Position numbers and translations under genes: made by a program. The notes beneath the pieces were generated by a model. The model saw only the letters and a list, made by a program, of their open reading frames with translations. It made no database searches and was not told the origin of the DNA. From contig NZ_OVCN01000002.1 of assembly GCF_900406815.1 (NCBI RefSeq), forward strand, positions 151,478-215,477: 64,000 nt of DNA. Reading direction: 5' to 3'. This document shows, in pieces, positions 8,609-17,621 of the stretch. Source of the DNA: Acinetobacter haemolyticus (GTDB lineage: Bacteria; Pseudomonadota; Gammaproteobacteria; Pseudomonadales; Moraxellaceae). Positions within the stretch are counted from its first letter, which is position 1, and each line of letters starts with the position of its first letter.

Positions 8609-9769
8609 CTAATTTACCCCAAACAAATCTCGTGTATAGATTTTTTCCATTACATCACTAAACATTGGCACCATTCTGTTTACGATGATTAGGTCAGACT
8701 GGTTTTTAAACTTTTGCAAACTAAATTCAATCGTATGGCCAAAATATTCCTTCACATCCAACGTTGGTTCGTAAATCACGATTTTAATACCATGATCCGC
8801 TAAACCCTGAAGTACATCATGAACTGCCGACTCTCTAAAATTATCTGAATCAGCTTTCATGGTTAAGCGATAGATCCCAACACATGCAACATTTCGGCTC
8901 AAAATATCCTCAATAATTGCTTGTTTGCGTGTTTGGTTAGATCGAATAATTGCAGAGATCAATTCTTGTGGCGTTTCATGATAATTGGCGAGCAATTGCT
9001 TGGTATCTTTCGGTAGGCAATACCCTCCATAACCAAAGGATGGATTGTTATAGTGATCACCAATCCTTTGATCCAACCCTACACCTTTAATAATATCTAA
9101 TGCACTTAATTTATTTTTTATGCAATAAGTATCTAACTCATTAAAGAAAGCAACGCGCATCGCCAGATAGGTATTAGAAAATAATTTGATCGCCTCTGCC
9201 TCAGTGGACTCCACACATAGCAATACCGCATCTTTTTTAATCGTTGCTTTTAGATACAGTTTGGCAATTTTCTCTGCACGTCTTGATTTCTCACCAACAA
9301 TAATTCGAGATGGATAAAGGTTATCTTGCAAAGCTTGCCCTTCCCGTAAAAACTCAGGTGAGAAGATCAGGTTTTTTAATTTGAGTTTTTTCGAGATTTC
9401 CCGAGTATAACCCACAGGAACCGTTGATTTGATCAGCATCAAGGCTTTAGGGTTGACGGCCTGCACATCCGCGATCACCGTTTCAATACTCGAGGTATCA
9501 AAATAATTCGTTTCAGGATTATAGTTTGTTGGTGTTGCGATAATAATCAGTTTGGCATCTTGATAAGCCAAGGTTTTATCACAGGTCGCCTCAAGGTGAG
9601 ATTCGGATAAATAATTTTGAATACAGCTATCACTGATCGGAGATACTTTCTGATTGATTTGCTTCACTCGAGCCTTATCAATGTCTAAGATCATCACATC
9701 GTGTTGTTTGGAAAATAATAAAGCGTTCGATAAGCCCACATACCCTGCACCAACCACCGTAATTTTCAT
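8609..9769 (-). CDS. ugd: UDP-glucose 6-dehydrogenase
   Basis: 386 residues, the length of the short enterobacterial Ugd form. An N-terminal NAD-binding GAGYVG loop lies at 7-12 and KSTVPVG at 114-120. The catalytic Cys251 is in GYGGYCLPKDT, and a C-terminal UDP-binding domain follows. The enzyme oxidises UDP-glucose twice to UDP-glucuronate in the cytoplasm, supplying acidic sugar for glycan assembly. It is the gene of the glycan cluster nearest to ilvE and heads the minus-strand run of transferases. This suggests the local glycan contains glucuronic acid or a sugar derived from it. Acinetobacter capsule loci usually carry their own ugd of a longer type, so this may be a second copy. Confidence 0.93.
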   Translation of the reverse strand: MKITVVGAGYVGLSNALLFSKQHDVMILDIDKARVKQINQKVSPISDSCIQNYLSESHLEATCDKTLAYQDAKLIIIATPTNYNPETNYFDTSSIETVIADVQAVNPKALMLIKSTVPVGYTREISKKLKLKNLIFSPEFLREGQALQDNLYPSRIIVGEKSRRAEKIAKLYLKATIKKDAVLLCVESTEAEAIKLFSNTYLAMRVAFFNELDTYCIKNKLSALDIIKGVGLDQRIGDHYNNPSFGYGGYCLPKDTKQLLANYHETPQELISAIIRSNQTRKQAIIEDILSRNVACVGIYRLTMKADSDNFRESAVHDVLQGLADHGIKIVIYEPTLDVKEYFGHTIEFSLQKFKNQSDLIIVNRMVPMFSDVMEKIYTRDLFGVN

Positions 9770-9867
9770 TGTTACTCTATTTTTTAATTTTGCTTATAGA
9801 TCAAGCTAATTGAGTTAAATGAAAGATTGATGATCGTTTGGTTGCAATCTATTGACAGTTTTAGCAT

Positions 9868-9899
9868 AAAAAAAGCGAAGCCTAAGCTTCGCTTTTATC
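9868..9899 (-). terminator. Rho-independent terminator of ilvE
   Basis: A perfect 11-base-pair stem (aaaagcgaagc / gcttcgctttt) with a CTAA loop at 9882-9885 lies just past the ilvE stop. On the minus strand it is followed by a run of T. It separates ilvE from the glycan cluster. Confidence 0.9.
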
Positions 9900-9910
9900 A
9901 TGGATTAAGC

Positions 9911-10837
9911 TTATTTGATATAAGTTAACCAATGCGCATACTTGTCGTTGCGGCCTTGTACGGCATCAAAGAATGTCTTTTGAATTTCAGTGGTGATCGG
10001 TCCACGTGAACCACCACCAATTTGACGATCATCATATTCGCGGATAGGCGTTACTTCAGCAGCAGTACCCGTAAAGAAAGCTTCATCTGCGATATAGAAT
10101 TCATCACGCGTGATACGGCGTTCTACAATTTCATAACCCAAGTCTTTAGCAATGGTCATCACTGTTTGACGAGTAATCCCTTCTAATGCACCACCTGCCA
10201 AATCTGGTGTATGTAACACACCGTCTTTGATCAAGAATACGTTCTCGCCCGCGCCTTGGCATACAAAGCCTTGAGGATCGAGCAACATTGCTTCATCATA
10301 ACCTGCACGTGCCACTTCTTGATGTGCCAAGATGGAAACAGTGTAGTTACCACAAGCTTTTGCTTTACACATGGTCACGTTTGGATGATGGTGTGTAAAT
10401 GAAGAGGTTTTTACACGAATACCTTGTGCCATTGCTTCTTCACCGAGATATGCACCCCAGCCCCAAGCCGCAACCGCAGCATGAATCGTGTTTTCAGTTG
10501 CAGCAATACCCAACTTTTCAGAACCAATCCAAATAAGCGGACGCAAATAGCAAGAAGCCAATTTATTTTCACGAACAACATCAATTTGTGCTTGTTCTAA
10601 TGTCGCTTGATCAAATGGCACATTCATTTGATAAATCTTTGCTGAATTTAATAAGCGCTTAGTGTGATCTTGCAAACGGAAGATAGCTGTTCCATTTGGT
10701 GTTTCATAAGCACGAACACCCTCAAAGACACCCATACTATAATGCAGTGTATGCGTTAAGACGTGAATTTTTGCATCACGCCAATCAACTAATTTTCCAT
10801 CTTGCCAAATAAAACCATCACGATCAGCCAAACTCAT
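9911..10837 (-). CDS. ilvE: Branched-chain amino acid aminotransferase
   Basis: 308 residues from the ATG at 10837, which has GGAG eight bases ahead. A longer frame would run into the glnE end and was rejected. Class IV PLP aminotransferase: HYSMGVFEGVRAY at 32-44, the PLP lysine Lys160 in KAKACGNY, and GAGENVF for the phosphate cup. It catalyses the last step of leucine, isoleucine and valine synthesis, and the first step of their breakdown, with glutamate/2-oxoglutarate, in the cytoplasm. It starts 28 bases after the glnE stop, so the two are probably one transcript. In Acinetobacter ilvE marks one boundary of the outer-core glycan locus, as it does here. Confidence 0.95.
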   Translation of the reverse strand: MSLADRDGFIWQDGKLVDWRDAKIHVLTHTLHYSMGVFEGVRAYETPNGTAIFRLQDHTKRLLNSAKIYQMNVPFDQATLEQAQIDVVRENKLASCYLRPLIWIGSEKLGIAATENTIHAAVAAWGWGAYLGEEAMAQGIRVKTSSFTHHHPNVTMCKAKACGNYTVSILAHQEVARAGYDEAMLLDPQGFVCQGAGENVFLIKDGVLHTPDLAGGALEGITRQTVMTIAKDLGYEIVERRITRDEFYIADEAFFTGTAAEVTPIREYDDRQIGGGSRGPITTEIQKTFFDAVQGRNDKYAHWLTYIK

Positions 10838-10865
10838 CGCACATACTCCATTTTTTTCTACACAA

Positions 10866-13613
10866 TTATTCACTTTCCAATGCTATTGCAGTTGGATCAA
10901 CTAATCTTTGCCATAACTTGCAAACGATCTCACGGGTATCGTGCCAATCCGCAGCATTGACTTGCATAGATTGATTTGCAAGCGCTAGACGGTGACTCTC
11001 AGCTCGTTCACGGAGATAAGCGTGGATTAATGCTGTGGCATCTTCACTGGATAAGCAGCCTGCTTTAGCAGCATCTTCTAGAATTCTTACATTATCGGAA
11101 TAATGGGCGAGATCTGGATTCGTCCCACTCCATGCAAGTACCGCATACTGTGCCATAAATTCAATGTCAACGATACCACCTGAGTCCTGTTTTAAATGAA
11201 AAATCCCATGTTTTTTTTGCTCAGAAGATGAACCCAAATGATCTTTCATTTTTTGACGCATTTTGATCACTTCTTCACGTACCATATTTTCATCACGGAC
11301 TTGGGTTAGGATCTGACAACGCACCTTTTCGAACTGCTGACATAATGCCTTCTCACCAGCGATAGAGCGCGCACGAACTAATGCTTGATGCTCCCACAAC
11401 CATGCGCTTTTCTGCTGATATTGCTCAAAAGCCTTGAGGCTTGTCACCAACATTCCTGCTTCACCTGAAGGTCGCAAACGTGTATCAATTTCATAGACAC
11501 GACCATCCAAAGTTTGTGTGGTCATCAAAGACATGAACTTTTGTGCAACACGAATTGCAAATTCAGCGCCACTAATTGACTTACGCCCATCCGTTTCACT
11601 TTGCTCTTCAAAGGTATGAATAAACACTAAATCAAGATCAGAACCATAACCAAGTTCAATGCCACCCAATTTCCCATAACCGATCACAGCAAAGCCTTTG
11701 GCATCTAAACTACAACGTTCACCTGTATTGCTAAGTGGATAACCATGACGCTGTGCGACTGCTTCATAAGTTAAATTCAATGTGGCCTGTACACTAACTT
11801 CTGCAATATCAGTTAAGGCATCAGATACTTTCATTAGCGGACTTTCTGCCAATACATCACTGGCAGCAACCGTTAAGACATTACTCTTTTTAAAGAGTCG
11901 TAACACTCGCATCTGATCTTCAACTTGATCAATTTCAATGCGCAATAACTGTTGGCGTAACGAATCTTCTAAATCTTGGCGTTGTGGCAAGCCAAAATCC
12001 ATCGATAAGAACTCATCTAATAACACAGGATATTGCGCCAGTTCCTCGCAAATCCACGGACTCACGGTTGCCATTTTTACGAGTCGCTGCAAAGCTCCAC
12101 GACTTTCCATCAACATCACTAAATACACAGTGCGGCGTAACACCGACTCCACCAATGGCATTAAACGCAATAATGCCACTTGTGGCCGATCTGACTGCAA
12201 AATGGCTTCTATCAAATGTGGCCAGAACTTCTTTAATCGTTCTAGCGCGCTGGCAGGAATCTTGCGTAATGCTTGTCCATGCCAAAAATTCTGAATCAAA
12301 TTTTGCGCATCAGGATCTAGCACTGCATTCAATTGCTGTTCCAATTGGATAAAATCATCAATCGGCGCAGAGAATTCTTTTTCCTGAATCAACTGTTTAA
12401 ACTGAACTTTAACTTTGTCTCGTTTCTGATTGAGCTCAGCTAAAAAATCAGGCCAATCAGCAAAGCCCAACGTATCCAGCATCCGCTGTCTCAGATCTGG
12501 CTCTGTTGGTAAGGACTGTGTTTGTTGATCGTTCAGTGCCTGAATGGCATGCTCAACCCGTCTTAAAAATAAATAAGCATCTTCTAAATCAATAACCGCT
12601 TGCGTATCCAGCAACTCAGCTTGTCCAAGATGCTGTAAGTTCACCAAACATTGACGATCTTGTAGTTCACGTCTCGAACCACCATAAATCAACTGAAAAA
12701 CTTGAACAATAAACTCGATTTCGCGAATCCCACCTGCACCCAACTTGATATCATCTTCAATATTACGGCGCATGACTTCACGTTCGATCATGGCTTTCAT
12801 TTCACGCATTGCAGCAAATGCGGAATAATCCACATAACGACGAAATACAAATGGACGTGACATTTCCATCAGATCATCGCCAGCTTGTCCCCCTGTGATG
12901 ACCCGTGCCTTAATCCATGCATAACGTTCCCACTCTCGTCCGTGCTGGCTTAAATATTTCTCTAAACCACTGTGACTAATGGCTAATGCCGAGCCATCCC
13001 CCCATGGACGCAAGCGCATATCGACACGAAAAACAAAGCCATCAGCAGTAATATGATCCAACAAATAAATCAGTTTCTGTCCCCACAGAATACAGAATTG
13101 CTGCACATCGATACTTTTTCGGCCATTGCTTTCACCTTGTTCATCAAAAGCAAAAATCAAATCAATGTCACTGGATAAATTCAGCTCTTGTGCGCCTAAT
13201 TTCCCCATACCGATCACAATCAAATCCTGAAACTGACCTGAATATCCAATCGGCTCACCATGTTTGGCAATCAAAGGAGGCAATGCAAATGCCTTTGCCG
13301 CACAAATACTAGCATCAGCAAAGTCTGATAACTCTCGAGTTAATGTCACAACATCTGTGAGTTGATTGGCATCCTGCCAAATCCAGCGGAACATCAATCT
13401 AGCACGTAAGATACGTAAGGCTTTCATCCAAGCCTGTTCATCACTTATATCTGCAACAGCATGTTGAACCTTGTCAAAAATATTTTCCGTCGAAAGTGAG
13501 CGAAGAAATTGATCTTCTGCATAATCTTGTTCTAATTGTAATGTGTATAAATTTAAAACTTGTTCTGCATATTGACTTGCGACTAAGGTTTTTTCTAGCT
13601 GTTCCACATTCAT
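10866..13613 (-). CDS. glnE: Bifunctional glutamine synthetase adenylyltransferase/adenylyl-removing enzyme
   Basis: 915 residues from the ATG at 13613; the frame opens at a TTG at 13628. Two nucleotidyltransferase domains are visible, each with a glycine-rich loop and acidic pair: GMGKLGAQELNLSSDIDLIF in the N-terminal half (adenylyl removal in the family) and GYGKLGGIELGYGSDLDLVF in the C-terminal half (adenylylation). Helical GlnD/PII-responsive regions lie between. It switches glutamine synthetase activity by adding or removing AMP in response to nitrogen status. Length and domain order are normal. It is followed closely by ilvE. Confidence 0.96.
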   Translation of the reverse strand: MNVEQLEKTLVASQYAEQVLNLYTLQLEQDYAEDQFLRSLSTENIFDKVQHAVADISDEQAWMKALRILRARLMFRWIWQDANQLTDVVTLTRELSDFADASICAAKAFALPPLIAKHGEPIGYSGQFQDLIVIGMGKLGAQELNLSSDIDLIFAFDEQGESNGRKSIDVQQFCILWGQKLIYLLDHITADGFVFRVDMRLRPWGDGSALAISHSGLEKYLSQHGREWERYAWIKARVITGGQAGDDLMEMSRPFVFRRYVDYSAFAAMREMKAMIEREVMRRNIEDDIKLGAGGIREIEFIVQVFQLIYGGSRRELQDRQCLVNLQHLGQAELLDTQAVIDLEDAYLFLRRVEHAIQALNDQQTQSLPTEPDLRQRMLDTLGFADWPDFLAELNQKRDKVKVQFKQLIQEKEFSAPIDDFIQLEQQLNAVLDPDAQNLIQNFWHGQALRKIPASALERLKKFWPHLIEAILQSDRPQVALLRLMPLVESVLRRTVYLVMLMESRGALQRLVKMATVSPWICEELAQYPVLLDEFLSMDFGLPQRQDLEDSLRQQLLRIEIDQVEDQMRVLRLFKKSNVLTVAASDVLAESPLMKVSDALTDIAEVSVQATLNLTYEAVAQRHGYPLSNTGERCSLDAKGFAVIGYGKLGGIELGYGSDLDLVFIHTFEEQSETDGRKSISGAEFAIRVAQKFMSLMTTQTLDGRVYEIDTRLRPSGEAGMLVTSLKAFEQYQQKSAWLWEHQALVRARSIAGEKALCQQFEKVRCQILTQVRDENMVREEVIKMRQKMKDHLGSSSEQKKHGIFHLKQDSGGIVDIEFMAQYAVLAWSGTNPDLAHYSDNVRILEDAAKAGCLSSEDATALIHAYLRERAESHRLALANQSMQVNAADWHDTREIVCKLWQRLVDPTAIALESE

Positions 13614-13700
13614 ATAAAAAAAGCTCAACTGATGCCATCGTAATAAGATCTATAACACCATTGTAGTTATATCAGTTACTGACCAAGGATTAAAATCTGT

Positions 13701-14972
13701 TTAGACTAATTTTTCCTGACTTTTATTTTGCTCAACGCACAAATCTACATGTTCACGCGCAACAGGCAATACCACCTTAAACAAAGTCCCTTCCCCTTCT
13801 TTTGAACTGGCACTGATCTTCCCGTGATTCATTTCAACAAAGCGCTTACACAACGCCAACCCCAGCCCTGCACCTTTCTCACCTGCAGTGCCTTTTAAAC
13901 TGATGGTTATACGTGGTTGAAACAAATCTTTGAGCTGATCAGGGGTCATACCTAAACCCGTATCTTTAATATAGATCTCAACAACGTCACCACGTGCCTT
14001 TGCTTTAATATAAACTTTGCCTGAACCATCCACATCAGTGAACTTCAGCGCATTTGAAACAAGATTTTGGATGACAGAAGTAATCATATTCATATCAGCA
14101 TAAACTTTGAGGTTTTCATCGACCTCATTTACCAATTCAATATGCTTTTTCAAAGCCAAAGTTTTTAAAATATCAGTCACAATATTGGTTATTTGACGCA
14201 ACTTAAAATTAATTGGGTGATAAACAAAACGCCCTCCTTCAGCCATCGCCCAATTGAGTAGACTTTCTAATAAGTTATATGTTGATTGCGAGGTATCATG
14301 CAGATAATCAGCAATATTTTGAATACTCGACTCATCTAAGGTTTCACGTTCTTTCGCCAGAATCTCTGAGAACCCCAACAATCCATGAAATGGTGCTCTT
14401 AAATCATGCGAGATAATCGAGAAAAACTTAGTTTTACTAACATTGAGCGCAGCTTCTTGCTCATAAAGTTCCTTTAATTCATCATGATTAAATTTCAACT
14501 CAAGCTGCTGCATAAAGTTACGACAATGTGCTTGCAATAACTCTGTTTGTAGTTTTGAGAAGGCCTGCGCCTCTTCATCAAATAGGATCACATATCCCAA
14601 GGATGTCTGATCTGGATGTCTTAAATGCAACGCAACAGCACGTTGGACTTTCTTCTTGAAAACATTAAGAAAAGCCATCAAACTTGGGTAGCGTGGATGA
14701 TCACAATCAATCAGATCATTATTGACAAATAATGTATTTAGACTTTTTGCAATTTTTGTAGAATCAATTGCTTGTAGTTTTTCTGGGCAACGATGCCATA
14801 AATAGGGTTCTTGGTGGAATGCGAGCAATGCGGTACTTGCCTGCATCAATTTACGATTAAATTGCAGGAATTGTTCAATCAAGTTTTGCTCTGAGTTAAG
14901 ACCCAAAGAAAGTGAAATTTTACAAGCGCTTAGCTTATCAGCTTGCTGTAATTCTAATAATTGAATAGCCAT
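13701..14972 (-). CDS. Soluble sensor histidine kinase without receiver or membrane segment
   Basis: 423 residues. Residues 1 to about 165 have no recognised sensor fold and no hydrophobic segment, and end in a helical linker. The HisKA domain carries the phospho-acceptor His189 in FFSIISHDLRAPF. The HATPase domain shows the N box NLVSNALKF (303-311), DTGLGM (337-342) and GEKGAGLGLAL (364-374), all intact. It should autophosphorylate in the cytoplasm. No response regulator lies next to it, so the partner must be elsewhere. The start has GAGGCGGG just ahead. The catalytic part resembles kinases of hybrid and phytochrome type. Signal and target are unknown. Confidence 0.85.
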   Translation of the reverse strand: MAIQLLELQQADKLSACKISLSLGLNSEQNLIEQFLQFNRKLMQASTALLAFHQEPYLWHRCPEKLQAIDSTKIAKSLNTLFVNNDLIDCDHPRYPSLMAFLNVFKKKVQRAVALHLRHPDQTSLGYVILFDEEAQAFSKLQTELLQAHCRNFMQQLELKFNHDELKELYEQEAALNVSKTKFFSIISHDLRAPFHGLLGFSEILAKERETLDESSIQNIADYLHDTSQSTYNLLESLLNWAMAEGGRFVYHPINFKLRQITNIVTDILKTLALKKHIELVNEVDENLKVYADMNMITSVIQNLVSNALKFTDVDGSGKVYIKAKARGDVVEIYIKDTGLGMTPDQLKDLFQPRITISLKGTAGEKGAGLGLALCKRFVEMNHGKISASSKEGEGTLFKVVLPVAREHVDLCVEQNKSQEKLV

Positions 14973-15279
14973 GCCCGCCTCTCGAATATTATCATTATTT
15001 GGTTATTTACGTTTTATTAAAAAAAATGTGAAAACCATCACTTAGTATTAACAAACTTTAGCATAAAAGGCAATTGCTGCTTCCGACAATTTCGCAACAA
15101 AACGTGAAATTTCAACAATAATTTATTTCATTATTATAAAAAAAGTAATTTTTGAACAATTTTTATAAAAAAACCTAAAAAAACGATAAATTGCTCTAAA
15201 ATTCAGCAACTGTTAAATCTGCATGATTGACAAGTGATTTAAACAAGGTATTATACGCAACACAAAGCATCGCACTCTT
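14973..15279. other. AT-rich intergenic region with divergent promoters
   Basis: 307 bases between the kinase start and the tRNA. It holds the tRNA promoter at its right end and presumably the kinase promoter at its left. The middle has several A and T runs. No open frame or repeat worth naming was seen. Confidence 0.6.
15227..15254 (+). promoter_or_regulatory. Sigma-70 promoter of tRNA-Leu
   Basis: A perfect -35 box TTGACA (15227-15232) is followed after 16 bases by TATTAT (15249-15254), ending about 25 bases before the tRNA. The overlapping TTATAC gives an 18-base spacer as an alternative. Confidence 0.75.
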
Positions 15280-15366
15280 CCCGAGGTGGTGAAATTGGTA
15301 GACGCGGCGGACTCAAAATCCGCTGTCAGAGATGACGTGTCGGTTCGAGTCCGACCCTCGGGACCA
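15280..15366 (+). tRNA. tRNA-Leu (anticodon CAA)
   Basis: A class II tRNA of 87 bases. The acceptor stem is cccgagg/cctcggg with discriminator A and an encoded CCA. The anticodon stem gcgga/tccgc holds the loop ctcaaaa, so the anticodon is CAA and reads UUG codons. A long variable arm and the TTCGAGT T-loop are present. It has its own promoter and terminator. Confidence 0.95.
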
Positions 15367-15374
15367 AAATTTCG

Positions 15375-15411
15375 AAACCCCAAACTAGCACTAAAAGTTT
15401 GGGGTTTTTTT
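15375..15411 (+). terminator. Rho-independent terminator of tRNA-Leu
   Basis: A perfect 12-base-pair stem (aaaccccaaact / agtttggggttt) with a nine-base loop and a T run, nine bases after the tRNA. The frame upstream of queA overlaps it, which argues for the queA start at 15432. Confidence 0.93.
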
Positions 15412-15431
15412 CATATGTGGTAAAGAAAAAT

Positions 15432-16466
15432 ATGCAACTCTCCGACTTCTCTTTTGATCTCCCAGATGAACTTATCGCTCGCTACCCATTAGAAAGCCGC
15501 AGCGCGTCACGCCTACTCCATATCGATGCTCAAGGTCATTATCACGACCATGCTTTCACCGATATTCTCGATCTACTTGAAGAAGGTGATTTACTGGTAC
15601 TCAATGACACGAAGGTCATGAAAGCCCGCTTAAAAGGCAAACGTGCTACAGGTGGAGCAATCGAGATTTTGGTTGAACGAATGCTCGACACGCATACAGC
15701 ACATTGCCATATCAAATCAAGTAACTCACCGAAAGCAGGTGCTGAACTTTATGTGGGTGAAGATGCAGTACCAGTAACTGTACAAGGTCGTCATGAAAAC
15801 CTGTTTGTGGTTGAGTTTTCACAACCGATTTTATCTGTACTGGATCAATATGGTCAGTTACCAATTCCACCATATTTCAATCGTGAAGCAGAAGAGATTG
15901 ATACGGAACGTTATCAAACCGTTTTTCACAATCCTGAAAAAATTGCCAGCGTCGCTGCCCCTACAGCAAGTCTACACTTTGACCAAGATTTATTAGAAAA
16001 ATTGGCAGCAAAAGGCATTCAAAAAACTTTTGTCACTTTACATGTCGGTGCAGGGACATTTATGCCTGTTCGCACAACGGACATTACCAATCACATTATG
16101 CATAGTGAATGGTGTGATGTACCACAAGCGACGATTGACCTGATTTTGGAAACCAAAGCACGTGGTAATAAAGTTATTGCAGTAGGCACTACGGCGACCC
16201 GTGCATTAGAAAGTGCAGCACAAGCAAATGATGGCAAAATCGCAGCATGGACAGGCGATACTCAGATTTTCATTTATCCAGGTTATCAATTCTGTATCGT
16301 GGATCGTCTGATTACCAACTTCCATTTGCCTGAATCAACCTTATTGATGCTGGTTTCAGCGTTGTCGAATCGAGATAACATATTGGCTGCGTATAAACAT
16401 GCAGTGGAGCAACGCTATCGCTTCTTTAGCTATGGCGATGCTATGTTGATTGATAAACTTGCTTAA
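15432..16466 (+). CDS. queA: S-adenosylmethionine:tRNA ribosyltransferase-isomerase
   Basis: 344 residues from the ATG at 15432 ([19 protein letters not shown]), the usual N-terminus of QueA. The frame upstream to 15399 overlaps the tRNA terminator and was rejected. Family blocks include [34 protein letters not shown] and the [10 protein letters not shown] segment. The enzyme adds an epoxycyclopentane-diol unit from S-adenosylmethionine to 7-aminomethyl-7-deazaguanine in tRNA, giving epoxyqueuosine. tgt, the preceding enzyme, lies 3 kb downstream on the same strand. Here the two are separated by three membrane-protein genes rather than adjacent as in Escherichia coli. Confidence 0.96.
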   Translation: MQLSDFSFDLPDELIARYPLESRSASRLLHIDAQGHYHDHAFTDILDLLEEGDLLVLNDTKVMKARLKGKRATGGAIEILVERMLDTHTAHCHIKSSNSPKAGAELYVGEDAVPVTVQGRHENLFVVEFSQPILSVLDQYGQLPIPPYFNREAEEIDTERYQTVFHNPEKIASVAAPTASLHFDQDLLEKLAAKGIQKTFVTLHVGAGTFMPVRTTDITNHIMHSEWCDVPQATIDLILETKARGNKVIAVGTTATRALESAAQANDGKIAAWTGDTQIFIYPGYQFCIVDRLITNFHLPESTLLMLVSALSNRDNILAAYKHAVEQRYRFFSYGDAMLIDKLA

Positions 16467-16476
16467 ATATATTTCC

Positions 16477-16508
16477 ATAGGCTAAATCATGGTTTAGCCT
16501 ATTTTTTA
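16477..16508 (+). terminator. Rho-independent terminator of queA
   Basis: A 10-base-pair stem (ataggctaaa / tttagcctat) with a six-base loop, followed by a T run, just after the queA stop. Confidence 0.88.
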
Positions 16509-16529
16509 ATATGATGATTTAAAAAATTT

Positions 16530-17516
16530 ATGCCATTTATATCTAAAAAAATTCAAAAAGCCTTTCAAAATCAATTTATGCATAATCAGGTGACCTTAGA
16601 AAATATTGAGGCTATTCGCCACCTCCTTGAGGAACACCCTTCACCCGACACACTTATTAATCGCTTAAAACACTGGCAAGGCGAGCAAAACCTGTATATC
16701 AAGAATTACCTGTACTGGACAATGTCCACGCTGAGTCTGATTTTTTTACTGGCAGGCCTTTTGTTCTCTGCCTACTATCTAATTGTTTGTGTTGTTCTGT
16801 TTAGTATTGGTGTGCGTTATCGTATTCCGACAACTGAATTAGACAGCCTAAAAGAACAATTAAGAATCTATGTTCTAGAGCAGACCTATCAGGTTAAGTT
16901 TCATCCTGATAGCAAACCCTTAAATTCTGCCTTACTAGATCATCCCTTATTTAAACTAGGTAATAAAGACAATACTGTTAAAATATTGCTAGATGGGAAA
17001 TTAGTGATTAAACAAAAAACATATGATTATTCTGTTTTTAACTATCACTACACCTATCAAACAAGAATAACCGATGATCAAGGCAAAGAATTCTATGAAA
17101 CGACCCATTGTGATCTATGGGGCGTACTGATGGACAATTTCCCATTCAAAGGCATCAGCATCTCAGCTCACTATAAACATCAATGTCATCTAGGTATAGA
17201 GTGGAAATCTAGTGATATTCTCTTTAATAAGAAGTATCAGCAAACTGGCGTAAATAAATACGAGTTTGTTAAATTTTTAACTCCAGAAAGGCTATTGTCA
17301 CTGGAAAAAATGATGCAAACTTTTCATGGGGATTTTTATGTACCTCCACAAACTAGTGTGATGTACTGGTTATTCAATGAATCCCCTTTAATCGAGAGTA
17401 ATTATTTATTTCAGGCAATCACGGTAAATAAACTTGCTGAAAAGCTAGAACAACTTCAAATGCCAAAACTTCAACGTTTACAAGAAGCACTTACCAGTCT
17501 ACTCAAGACTCTCTAA
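16530..17516 (+). CDS. DUF3137-like two-pass membrane protein, copy 1
   Basis: 328 residues. A soluble N-terminal part of about 60 residues is followed by a hydrophobic block at about 61-96, most likely two membrane helices, then a large cytoplasmic domain. The C-terminal half contains CDLWGVLMDNFPFKGISIS, WKSSDILFNK and FLTPERLLSLEKMM. It aligns with the next gene, whose equivalents are KDLWGAFIFQMPNLGIAVS and WESSDISVNR. The pattern (small filter-like motif, then a serine-aspartate segment, then a leucine-rich L-x-P-x-x-L stretch) recalls DUF3137 proteins, which often lie beside lemA, as here. Function is not known; a membrane stress or envelope role is only an inference from the LemA link. 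Confidence 0.55.
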   Translation: MPFISKKIQKAFQNQFMHNQVTLENIEAIRHLLEEHPSPDTLINRLKHWQGEQNLYIKNYLYWTMSTLSLIFLLAGLLFSAYYLIVCVVLFSIGVRYRIPTTELDSLKEQLRIYVLEQTYQVKFHPDSKPLNSALLDHPLFKLGNKDNTVKILLDGKLVIKQKTYDYSVFNYHYTYQTRITDDQGKEFYETTHCDLWGVLMDNFPFKGISISAHYKHQCHLGIEWKSSDILFNKKYQQTGVNKYEFVKFLTPERLLSLEKMMQTFHGDFYVPPQTSVMYWLFNESPLIESNYLFQAITVNKLAEKLEQLQMPKLQRLQEALTSLLKTL

Positions 17517-17621
17517 TTCCATCTATAACGATTAAAATAGCCCACAAGGTACTTCTTAGTTTCTGAAATTTAAAGCATAATCCACTCATCATCGACCTAT
17601 TATAATGAACTGATCCTTTCC

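Noticed and set aside
11938..12352. Several long open frames opposite or inside glnE
   Set aside because: They lie fully within a conserved gene with all its domains intact and have amino acid usage typical of antisense frames.
15280..15366. tRNA-Leu as an integration site for a mobile element
   Set aside because: tRNA genes are common targets, but no integrase and no repeat of the tRNA 3' end was noticed nearby, and the following genes are housekeeping.
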